A DNA stretch of 19,437 nucleotides from Betaproteobacteria bacterium. GTDB lineage: Bacteria; Pseudomonadota; Gammaproteobacteria; Burkholderiales; Casimicrobiaceae. Of the stretch, positions 1 through 7,800 are shown one piece after another. Position 1 is the stretch's first letter, and the number at the start of each line of letters is the position of its first letter. The notes under the pieces are model-generated. The model did no database searches and was not told the origin of the DNA. It worked only from the letters and a program-made list of their open reading frames with translations. The translations under genes and the position numbers were made by a program. The stretch is from the NCBI GenBank assembly GCA_016704895.1, contig JADIZG010000008.1, positions 75,001 to 94,437 on the forward strand, in the 5' to 3' direction.

Positions 1-540
1 GCAGACGACGACGACCGTGTCGGCGAGCGCGGCGACGTCCACCTCGGACTGGCCCGCGCCGACCGTCTCGACGACGATCACGTCGAATCCGGCGGCGTCG
101 AGCAGGTCGACGATTCGCTGTGTCGCCCGGGCGAGCCCGCCGGTCGTCCCGCGGGAGGCCACCGAGCGGATGAACACCGAATCGGTCGCGCCCGCGTCGC
201 TCATCCGGATCCGGTCGCCCAGCACGGCGCCGCCGGTGATCGGGCTCGACGGGTCGACCGCGACGACACCGATCCGCCTGCCGCGCGCGGCGTGCTCGCG
301 GACGAGCGCGTTGATCAGCGTCGACTTGCCGGCGCCGGGGGCGCCGGTGATGCCGACGACGTGCGCGCGGCCCGCATGGGGGTCGAGCGCCGCCGAGAGC
401 GCATCGGCCGACGGCAGGCCGTTCTCGATCTCGGTGATGGCGCGGGCGATCGCCGCCCGGCCGCCCGCCAGGATCGAGGCCACGCGCGCCTCGAACGACA
501 GCCGCGCGGCGGCGCCGCGCTCGGTAGGGAGGTGCTTCAC
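1..540 (-). CDS. meaB: MeaB-type GTPase, chaperone of B12-dependent acyl-CoA mutase (3' end outside window)
   Basis: P-loop GTPase of the MeaB/ArgK family. Known members load and protect adenosylcobalamin in methylmalonyl-CoA-type mutases. The visible 180 residues run from a GTG at 540 off the left edge; full-length family members have about 320-340. Walker A GAPGAGKST lies at about residues 66-74, followed by the family motif VDPSSP around residue 100 and ETVGAGQSE near the cut end. GTG is chosen because it begins just 10 bases after the stop of the mutase large subunit and no ATG is available in frame. The gene is the last visible member of the TetR-mutase-meaB set, and its position right behind the mutase fits a dedicated chaperone for that enzyme. 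Family assignment is firm; the exact start is less so. Confidence 0.93.
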   Translation of the reverse strand, partial: MKHLPTERGAAARLSFEARVASILAGGRAAIARAITEIENGLPSADALSAALDPHAGRAHVVGITGAPGAGKSTLINALVREHAARGRRIGVVAVDPSSPITGGAVLGDRIRMSDAGATDSVFIRSVASRGTTGGLARATQRIVDLLDAAGFDVIVVETVGAGQSEVDVAALADTVVVVC

Positions 541-550
541 GTGCCCGGAG

Positions 551-2233
551 TCAGACGACGACGAGCGGATGGCCGAAGCCCAGCTCGCGGCGCAGCGTCG
601 CGCAGATCTCGCCGTGCGTGCAGCCCGCCTCCGCGGCCGCGACGACCTCGCCGAAGACGTTGCCGCCGTCGCCCTGGGCGCTTCGGGCGAGGTTCGACAG
701 CGCCTTCGCGACGGTCCCCGCCGGGCGGCAGGCTTTCCATCGCGCGAAATCGTGCAGGTGCGCGCGCATCACCGCCGGATCGGGCTTGGCGAGCGCGGGC
801 CGGGCGCCGGCGTCCTCGTCGACGCGGTACGCGTTGACGCCCACGATCGTCTGGTCGCCGGCGTCGATCCGCGCCTGGTGGCGCATCGCGGAGTCGCCGA
901 TCCGCCGCTGCACGAGGCCGGACTCGACCGCCCGGTACATGCCTCCGGCGGCCTCGACCTCGGCCATGATCGCGAGGATCTTCGCCTCCATGTCGTCGGT
1001 GAGCGTCTCGACGTAGTACGAGCCGCCCAGCGGATCGATCACGTCGGTCAGGTGCGCTTCCTCGCGCAGGATGTTCTGCGTCGCGACCGCGATCCGCGCG
1101 CCGAACTGCGTCGGGCACGACAGCGCCTCGTCGTAGGCGTCGGTGTGCAGCGACTGCAGGCCGCCGAAGATGCCGGCGATCGCCTGCACCGTGACGCGCG
1201 CGATGTTGTTGAGCGGCTGCTGGCGCGTGAGGTCGACGCCCGAGGTCTGGCCGTGGAACTTGAAGCGCCACGACCGCGGGTCGCGGGCGCCGTAGCGCTC
1301 GCGCGTCACGCGCGCCCAGATGCGCCGCCCGGCGCGGAACTTCGCGACCTCCTCGAAGAGCGAGATCGAGATGTCGAAGAAGAACGTGAAGCGCGGCAGG
1401 AACGCGTCGGGCGACATGCCGGCCGCGACGCAGTCGTCCGCATACTGCAGCGCGGACGCGAGCGTGAACGCCATCGCCTCGGCCGGCGTCGCGCCCGCCT
1501 GCTGCATGTGCTGGCCGACGACCGACAGCGGGTTCCAGCGCGGCAGGTGCTCGTTGCACCACGCGATGTGGTCGACGAGCACGCGGCGTGCGCCCGGAAG
1601 CGCCAGCCGGAAGAACATGTGGTTCGCGACGAAGTGCGACAGGTAGTCGCTCTGGTTCGACGTCCCGCTGATCGCGCGCCGGTCGACGCCCCGGCGCTGC
1701 GCGGCCGCGAGCATGAACGCGAGCAGCGTGAACGGCGACGGGTCGTTCATCGCGCACGAGGTGGTCGCGAGGTCGACGCCGTCGAGGCAGGTCGCCATGT
1801 GGTCGGCGCTGTCGACGACGACGCCGCAGGTGCCGAGGAGCTCCGCGTCGACCTCGTCCATGTCGTAGCCGCGGAACACCGAGTTGCAGGGAATGAGCGA
1901 GACCGCGGTGGCGCCCTGGTCGAGGATGTCGCGCAGGCGCTCGTTGTAGGCGGACGGCGTCCCGAGCCCGATCAGCTGCCGCTGCGTCCACGTGCGGCCG
2001 CGGTGCATCGTCGCGTAGATGCCGCGCGTGTACGGCGGCTGGCCCGGGAACCCGACGTCGGCGTCGAAGCGGGCGGGGTCGACGTCGAGCGGCGTGTAGA
2101 GCGGCCGGATCGGGATGCCGGAACGGTTGTGCACCGGCGTGTCGGTGCCGATCTGCGCCGCGTACTCGGCGGCCCAGCGGACCTGCGCCTCCTCGGTGGA
2201 GGCGGGGACGGGATCGGGAAGCGGCTTGTTCAT
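551..2233 (-). CDS. B12-dependent acyl-CoA mutase, large (substrate-binding) subunit
   Basis: A 560-residue catalytic TIM-barrel subunit of the methylmalonyl-CoA mutase superfamily. It lacks a cobalamin domain, which is supplied by the separate gene directly upstream, as in isobutyryl-CoA and 2-hydroxyisobutyryl-CoA mutases. Conserved landmarks are YTRGIYATM (68-76), SGT followed by Q194 (189-194), GQHMQQAGA (240-248), FKFHGQTSG (324-332), LQSLHTDAYDEA (359-370) and DPLGGSYYVE (400-409). By hand alignment to Propionibacterium MCM, His244 is kept (H242) but Tyr89 becomes L87, Arg207 becomes N204 and Tyr243 becomes Q241. The usual SVAFD segment reads SLIPC (112-116). Loss of the arginine that binds the methylmalonyl carboxylate argues for a substrate without a free carboxylate. 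The actual substrate is unknown; labels of plain methylmalonyl-CoA mutase should be treated with caution. ATG at 2233 is 12 bases after the small subunit. Confidence 0.93.
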   Translation of the reverse strand: MNKPLPDPVPASTEEAQVRWAAEYAAQIGTDTPVHNRSGIPIRPLYTPLDVDPARFDADVGFPGQPPYTRGIYATMHRGRTWTQRQLIGLGTPSAYNERLRDILDQGATAVSLIPCNSVFRGYDMDEVDAELLGTCGVVVDSADHMATCLDGVDLATTSCAMNDPSPFTLLAFMLAAAQRRGVDRRAISGTSNQSDYLSHFVANHMFFRLALPGARRVLVDHIAWCNEHLPRWNPLSVVGQHMQQAGATPAEAMAFTLASALQYADDCVAAGMSPDAFLPRFTFFFDISISLFEEVAKFRAGRRIWARVTRERYGARDPRSWRFKFHGQTSGVDLTRQQPLNNIARVTVQAIAGIFGGLQSLHTDAYDEALSCPTQFGARIAVATQNILREEAHLTDVIDPLGGSYYVETLTDDMEAKILAIMAEVEAAGGMYRAVESGLVQRRIGDSAMRHQARIDAGDQTIVGVNAYRVDEDAGARPALAKPDPAVMRAHLHDFARWKACRPAGTVAKALSNLARSAQGDGGNVFGEVVAAAEAGCTHGEICATLRRELGFGHPLVVV

Positions 2234-2245
2234 CGGTCGCGGGGC

Positions 2246-2662
2246 TCAGGCGGGAAATCGGGCGGCGCGGACGCGGGCGGCGGCCTGCGCGACGAACGCG
2301 GAGATCTCGTCGAGCGGCGTGCCCGGATGGAAGACCCGGGCGACGCCCGCGTCGAGCAGCGCCTGCTCGTCCTCGTCGGGGACGATGCCGCCGACGATGA
2401 CGGCGATGTCCTGCAGGCCGGCCGCGCGCAGCGCGGCCATGAGCTTCGGCACGATCAGGTGGTCGGTCGCGAGCGACGAGACGCCGATCACGTCGACGTC
2501 CTCCTCGAGGGCGAGCTTCACGACCGCCGCGATCTCCTGCCAGGGCGGCGTGTAGATGACTTCCATGCCCGCGTCGCGCAGGTGCGCGGCGACGATGCGG
2601 CTGCCGCGGTCGTGGCCGTCGAGGCCGATCTTGGTGACGAGCACCTTGGGCCGGATGTCCAT
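2246..2662 (-). CDS. B12-dependent acyl-CoA mutase, small cobalamin-binding subunit
   Basis: A 138-residue stand-alone B12-binding domain. The signature DxHxxG is present as D15, H17 and G20 (DGHDRG); H17 is the expected lower axial ligand to cobalt in the base-off/His-on mode. The rest of the Rossmann-like motif follows: VSSL at 61-64 and IVGGIVPDEDE at 89-99. The length matches small subunits of two-component acyl-CoA mutases. It begins 17 bases downstream of the TetR gene and ends 12 bases before the large subunit, so the regulator, both mutase subunits and meaB look like one transcription unit. No strong ribosome binding site is visible. The partner is inferred to be the adjacent large subunit. 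Confidence 0.94.
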   Translation of the reverse strand: MDIRPKVLVTKIGLDGHDRGSRIVAAHLRDAGMEVIYTPPWQEIAAVVKLALEEDVDVIGVSSLATDHLIVPKLMAALRAAGLQDIAVIVGGIVPDEDEQALLDAGVARVFHPGTPLDEISAFVAQAAARVRAARFPA

Positions 2663-2679
2663 GGGGTCTGGCGTAGGGT

Positions 2680-3282
2680 TCAGGGTTCCATCGGGTCGCG
2701 CAGCAGCCTCACGAAGCGGCGCGCGAGCGCCTGCGGCGAATCCTTCCCCGGTCGATACCAGGTCTGCGACCAGTTGAGCGCGCCGAGGAGCATGAGCCGC
2801 AGCGCGCGCCGGTCGGTGCGGGGCGGCAGCGGCAGGTCATGGATCGCCCGGGAGAACGCGTGCTCGTACTCGTCGCGCAGCGCGACGAGGCGCGGGGCGA
2901 CATCCGGCGCGTCGTCGGGGCGCACGCGGATGACCACCTGGCCGTAGTCGCTGCCTTCGAGCAGGCCGGCGAGGTGCGCGGCGCACGCGTTCTCGAGACG
3001 CTGCCAAGGGTCGCCCGGCTGCGCGAGCGCCGGGGCGAGCGCCGCCTTGATGCGGCGGACGCCTTCCTCGTACACGGCGACGAGCAGCTCCTCCTTCGAG
3101 GCGAAGTGGTAGTAGAGCGAGCCGGGCAGCATGCCGACGGCGCCCGCGATGTCCCGCATCGACGTCGCGCCGTAGCCTTTCTCGGCGAACAGCCTCGCCG
3201 CGGCGTCGAGGACGAGCGGCAGGCGATTGTCCGCGCGGGGCGCGGGGGCCATGGCAGGTGCTCGGCGGGCGACGGCGGACAT
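2680..3282 (-). CDS. TetR/AcrR-family transcriptional regulator
   Basis: A 200-residue TetR-type repressor. The N-terminal DNA-binding domain spans about residues 20-68, with the helix-turn-helix ATSMRDIAGAVGMLPGSLYY at 39-58. The C-terminal part is a helical ligand/dimer domain. The frame is open further upstream to an ATG at 3327, but that start would put the palindrome at 3300-3313 inside the gene. The ATG at 3282 has a GGGAAG sequence about 8 bases ahead and leaves the palindrome in the leader, so it is preferred; an ATG at 3252 is a third option. The gene heads the mutase operon and is divergent to the FAD oxidase operon, so it probably controls both. The ligand is unknown; an acyl-CoA is a reasonable guess from the surrounding enzymes. 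Confidence 0.9.
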   Translation of the reverse strand: MSAVARRAPAMAPAPRADNRLPLVLDAAARLFAEKGYGATSMRDIAGAVGMLPGSLYYHFASKEELLVAVYEEGVRRIKAALAPALAQPGDPWQRLENACAAHLAGLLEGSDYGQVVIRVRPDDAPDVAPRLVALRDEYEHAFSRAIHDLPLPPRTDRRALRLMLLGALNWSQTWYRPGKDSPQALARRFVRLLRDPMEP

Positions 3283-3299
3283 CGGGGGGCTTCCCAAAA

Positions 3300-3313
3300 C
3301 AAACAGTTGTTTG
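3300..3313. promoter_or_regulatory. Candidate TetR operator (CAAAC-N4-GTTTG)
   Basis: The sequence CAAACAGTTGTTTG is an inverted repeat with perfect 5-base arms around a 4-base centre. It lies 18 bases upstream of the preferred TetR start and about 140 bases upstream of the FAD oxidase start, in a locally AT-rich patch of very GC-rich DNA. The pattern matches the G/CAAAC-N2-4-GTTTG/C motif described for the TetR-family regulator PsrA of Pseudomonas. Binding by the adjacent regulator is inferred. Confidence 0.6.
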
Positions 3314-3452
3314 GTAGGATGCCGCACGCGGTGTCGGCTGTCAATGGCGGCGCGCGGTGCGCGGAATCCGGCGGTCGACCGGACGCGGGCGCGGGACGTC
3401 GCGGAAGACGCAGCGCGCCGACGGGAGCGGGGCGCGCCAACGAGGAGGAGTC

Positions 3453-4886
3453 ATGGAGGCTGCAACGCACGGCGCCGACCACTTCGCCGAGCTGCGCCGG
3501 CACGCCGGCGACGAGCACCCGCTGCCCGAGCCGCTGGTCGCGGAGCTGCGCGCGCTCCTGGGCGATCGCCTGGCGACGACGCGCCAGGTCCGCGAGCATC
3601 ACGGAACCGACATCTCGTCGTACCCGGTCACGCCCCCGGACGCGGTCGCGCATGCGCGCAGCACCGAGGAGGTCGTCGCGATCGTCGGGCTCTGCGCGCG
3701 CCACGGCGTGCCGATGATCCCGTTCGGCGTCGGCACGTCGGTCGAGGGCCACGTGCTGGCGACGCGCGGCGGCGTCTGCATCGACCTGTCGCAGATGAAC
3801 CGCGTCCTCGAGGTCAACGCGAGCGACCAGGACGCGCGCGTCGAGCCCGGCGCCACGCGCAAGCAGCTCAATGCCCACCTGCGCGACACGGGCCTGTTCT
3901 TCCCGATCGATCCGGGCGCCGACGCGACGCTGGGCGGGATGGCGTCGACGCGCGCATCGGGGACCAACGCGGTCCGCTACGGCACGATGCGGGAGAACGT
4001 GCTGGGCGCGACCGTCGTGCTGGCCGACGGGCGCGTGATCCGCACCGGCGGACGCGCGCGGAAGTCGGCCGCCGGCTACGACCTCACGCGGCTGTTCGTC
4101 GGGGCCGAGGGGACGCTCGGCGTCATCACCGAGCTGACGCTGCGCCTGTACGCGATTCCGGAAGGGATGTCGGCCGCCGTCTGCGCGTTCCCGACCGTCG
4201 CCGCGGCCGTCGATTCGGTGATCGAGGCGATCCAGTGCGGCATCCCGATCGCCCGCGTCGAGCTGCTCGACGCGCTCACCGTGGGCGCGATCAACCGCTA
4301 CAGCAAGCTCGAGCTGCGCGAGGCGCCGACGCTCTGGTACGAGTTCCACGGCACGCCGCGCGGCGTCGAGGAGCAGGCGACGCAGATGCAGGAGATCGCG
4401 CGTTCGCACGGCGGCCTCGACTTCGCGTGGGCGACGCGTCCCGAGGAGCGCTCGCGGCTGTGGCAGGCGCGCCACGACGCGTACTTCGCGTGCCTGCAGC
4501 TGCGCAAGGGCAGCCGGATGATCGCGACCGACGTGTGCGTGCCGATCTCGCGGCTCGCCGAGTGCATCGCGCTGACGCAGGAGGACATCGCGAAGGCGTC
4601 GATGCCGATCCCGCTGTTCGGCCACGTCGGCGACGGCAACTTCCACCTGATGATCCTGGTCGACCCGGACAGCCAGGCCGATTGCGAGGAGGCGTGGGAG
4701 CTCAACACGCGCCTCGTGCGGCGCGCGCTCGCGATGGGCGGCACCTGCACCGGCGAGCACGGGATCGGGCTCGGCAAGCGCGAGTTCCTCGTCGAGGAGT
4801 TCGGCGAGGGCGCGGTCGGCCTGATGCGCGAGCTCAAGGCGACGCTCGACCCGGCCAACCTGCTCAACCCCGGCAAAGTCGTCTAG
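3453..4886 (+). CDS. FAD-binding oxidase of the GlcD / D-lactate dehydrogenase family
   Basis: A 477-residue flavoprotein of the VAO/PCMH superfamily. It probably oxidises a D-2-hydroxy acid to the 2-oxoacid and passes electrons to a carrier or the respiratory chain. The FAD-binding part has PFGVGTSVEGH at 90-100, EPGATRKQLN at 131-140, GADATLGGMASTRASGTNAVRYG at about 155-177 and GAEGTLGVITE at 218-228. The C-terminal domain has the metal/substrate motif GHVGDGNFH (390-398), GEHGIGLGK (434-442) and the typical end NPGK. The ATG at 3453 is chosen for the AGGAGG-like site just before it; an in-frame ATG at 3357 lacks this support. It is the first gene of the plus-strand operon and ends 9 bases before the ferredoxin oxidoreductase, so its product may feed that enzyme. 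The exact hydroxy acid cannot be told from sequence. Confidence 0.92.
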   Translation: MEAATHGADHFAELRRHAGDEHPLPEPLVAELRALLGDRLATTRQVREHHGTDISSYPVTPPDAVAHARSTEEVVAIVGLCARHGVPMIPFGVGTSVEGHVLATRGGVCIDLSQMNRVLEVNASDQDARVEPGATRKQLNAHLRDTGLFFPIDPGADATLGGMASTRASGTNAVRYGTMRENVLGATVVLADGRVIRTGGRARKSAAGYDLTRLFVGAEGTLGVITELTLRLYAIPEGMSAAVCAFPTVAAAVDSVIEAIQCGIPIARVELLDALTVGAINRYSKLELREAPTLWYEFHGTPRGVEEQATQMQEIARSHGGLDFAWATRPEERSRLWQARHDAYFACLQLRKGSRMIATDVCVPISRLAECIALTQEDIAKASMPIPLFGHVGDGNFHLMILVDPDSQADCEEAWELNTRLVRRALAMGGTCTGEHGIGLGKREFLVEEFGEGAVGLMRELKATLDPANLLNPGKVV

Positions 4887-4895
4887 GGAGTCGCC

Positions 4896-7800
4896 ATGCA
4901 ACAGCAGCTCGCCGACGTCAGCCTCGACGACAAGTACACGCTGGAGCGCGGCCGCGTCTACCTGACCGGCATCCAGGCGCTCACGCGGCTGCTGATCATG
5001 CAGCGCGTGCGCGATGCCGCCGCGGGGCTCGACACGGCTGGATTCGTGTCGGGCTTCCAGGGCTCGCCGCTCAACAACATGGACAAGACGCTGTGGGAGG
5101 CGCACGACCTGCTGAAGCGCCACCACATCCACTTCCAGCCCGGCCAGAACGAGGAGCTGGCGGCGATGGGCGTCTGGGGCTCGCAGCAGGTGACGCTCGA
5201 CCGCCGCGCGCGCTACCGGGGCGTGTTCGGCATGTGGTACGGCAAGTGGGCGGGGCTCGCGCGCTGCGGCGACGTGCTGCTCCACGGTAACTCGGCCGGC
5301 GCCTCGCCCCACGGCGGTGTGCTGCTCGTGTGCGGCGACGACCACATGGCGCGGTCGTCGACGATCGCGACGCAGAGCGAGACGATGCTCTACGCTCCCA
5401 TGATCCCGGTGCTCGCGCCCTCGGGCGTGCAGGAGTACCTGGACCTCGGCATCCACGGCTACGCGATGTCGCGCTATTCGGGCTCGTGGATGGCGTTCAA
5501 GGCGCTCGACGACACTGTCGAGTGCTCGGCGTCGGTGAGCGTCGACCCGGCGCGTGTCGACGTGCGGCTGCCCGAGGACTTCGCGCTGCCGCCGGGCGGC
5601 CTCGGCCTGCGGCTTCCCGACCAGCCGCTCACGATGGAGCGGCGCATCCACGAGCAGCGTCTTCCCGCCGTGCTCGCGTACGCGCGCGCGAACCGGCTCA
5701 ACGTCGTCGTCCACGACAGCCCGCGCGCGCGGCTCGGCATCGTGGCCGCCGGCAAGTCCTACCTCGACGTGCGCCAGGCGCTCGAGCACCTGGGGATCGA
5801 CGAGCAGGCCGCCGCGCGCATCGGCATCCGCGTCCTCAAGCTGGGGCTCACCTGGCCGCTCGAGCCGCAGGGGCTGCACGCGTTCGCGCTGGGGCTCGAG
5901 GAGATCCTCGTCGTCGAGGAGAAGCGCCCGGTGATCGAGGACCAGGTCCGCGCGATGCTCTACCACTGGCCCGACGCCCGCCGGCCGCGCGTGGTCGGCA
6001 AGCGCGCCGAGGACGCCGGCCCCAACGAGTGGCTGCTGCCGCCGACCGGCGAGCTCAACGCCGAGCAGGTGGCGCTCGTGATCGCCTCGCGCCTCGAGCG
6101 CTTCTACGCCGACGCGCGCCTGGACGAGCGGGTCGCGTGGCTGCGCGCGAAGGAGGAAGCGGCGTCGAAGCCGTCGCTCTCGCCGCAGCTGCGCGGCTAC
6201 CTCTCCGACGCGGGCCGCGTCCCGTATTTCTGCTCGGGGTGCCCGCACAACAGCTCGACGCGCGTCCCCGAGGGGAGCGAGGCGATCGCGGGCGTCGGCT
6301 GCCACTTCATGGCCACCTACATCTTCCCCGGCACGAAGATCTTCTCGCCGATGGGATCGGAGGGCGCCGCGTGGGTCGGCCACGCGCCGTTCACCGACAC
6401 GCCGCACATCTTCGCGAACATGGGCGACGGCACCTACTACCACTCGGGCCTGCTCGCGATCCGCGCGGCCGTGGCGGCGAACGTCGCCATCACGTTCAAG
6501 ATCCTCTACAACGACGCGACCGCGGCGACCGGCGGCCAGCCGCTGCCCGGCCAGCTCAACGTCCCCGCGCTCACCCGCCAGGTCGAGGCGGAGGGCGTCG
6601 CGCGCATCGTCGTCGTCACCGACCAGCCGGAGAAGTACGGCAAGGATGCGGCGTTCGCGCGCGGCGTCACGGTGCGCCACCGGGACCACCTCGACGCGGT
6701 CCAGCGCGAGCTCCGCGAGGCGGGCGGCGTGTCGGTGCTCGTCTACGACCAGACCTGCGCGGCCGAGAAGCGCCGGCGGCGCAAGCGCGGCCGCTTCCCG
6801 GACCCCGCGCGCCGCTCGTTCATCAACACGCGCGTGTGCGAAGGCTGCGGCGACTGCGGCACGAAGTCCAACTGCGTCTCGGTGACGCCGGTCGAGACCG
6901 AGTTCGGGCGCAAGCGCGCGATCGACCAGTCGTCGTGCAACAAGGACTTCTCGTGCCAGAACGGCTTCTGCCCGAGCTTCGTCAGCGTCGAGGGCGGACG
7001 GCCCCGGCGCGGCAAGGCGCAGGAGGCGGCCGACGACCTGTTCGCGCGCGTGCCCGAGCCCGTGCGGCCCTCGCTCGACCGCCCGTACTCGATCGTCGTG
7101 GCGGGCGTCGGGGGCACCGGCATCATCACGGTCGGCGCGCTGCTCGGCATGGCCGCGCACCTCGAGGGCAAGGGCGTCTCGGTGCTCGACATGACCGGCG
7201 TCGCCCAGAAGGGCGGCGCGGTCACGACCTACGTGCGCATCGCCGCGCGCCCGCAGGACCTGCACACGATCCGCATCGCCGCGGGCGAGGCCAACGCCGT
7301 GATCGGCAGCGACCTGCTCGTGACCGCCGAGAATGCGATCCTGACGCGGATGCAGCGCGGCGTCACCCGCGCCGTCATCAACACGAACCGGATGGCGACC
7401 GTCGCGTTCATCAGGAATCCCGACCTCGTCACGCCCTGGGAGGCGATGGAGCAGGGGTTGCGCGAGGCCATCGGCGCGGACGCGACCCATTTCGTCGATG
7501 CGACGCGCCTGGCGTCCGCGCTCCTCGGCGACTCGATGTCGATGAACGTCTTCCTGCTGGGCCACGCCTACCAGCTTGGGCTCGTGCCCGTCTCGCGTGA
7601 GGCGCTCTACCGCGCGATCGAGCTGAACGGCGCCGCGGTCGAGGCCAACAGGCGCGCGTTCGAATGGGGACGGCTCGCCTGCCACGATCCCGGACGCGTC
7701 GAGCAACTGGCGAAACCCGTCGAGACCGAGGTCGGCGCCGACCGTGCGATCGCGCCGGACCTCGACGCCGCGATCGCCCGGCGCGTCGACACCCTGACCG

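Noticed and set aside
17..2947. Long open frame on the plus strand opposite the meaB, mutase and TetR genes
   Set aside because: The composition is that of an antisense shadow and the real genes on the other strand are unmistakable.
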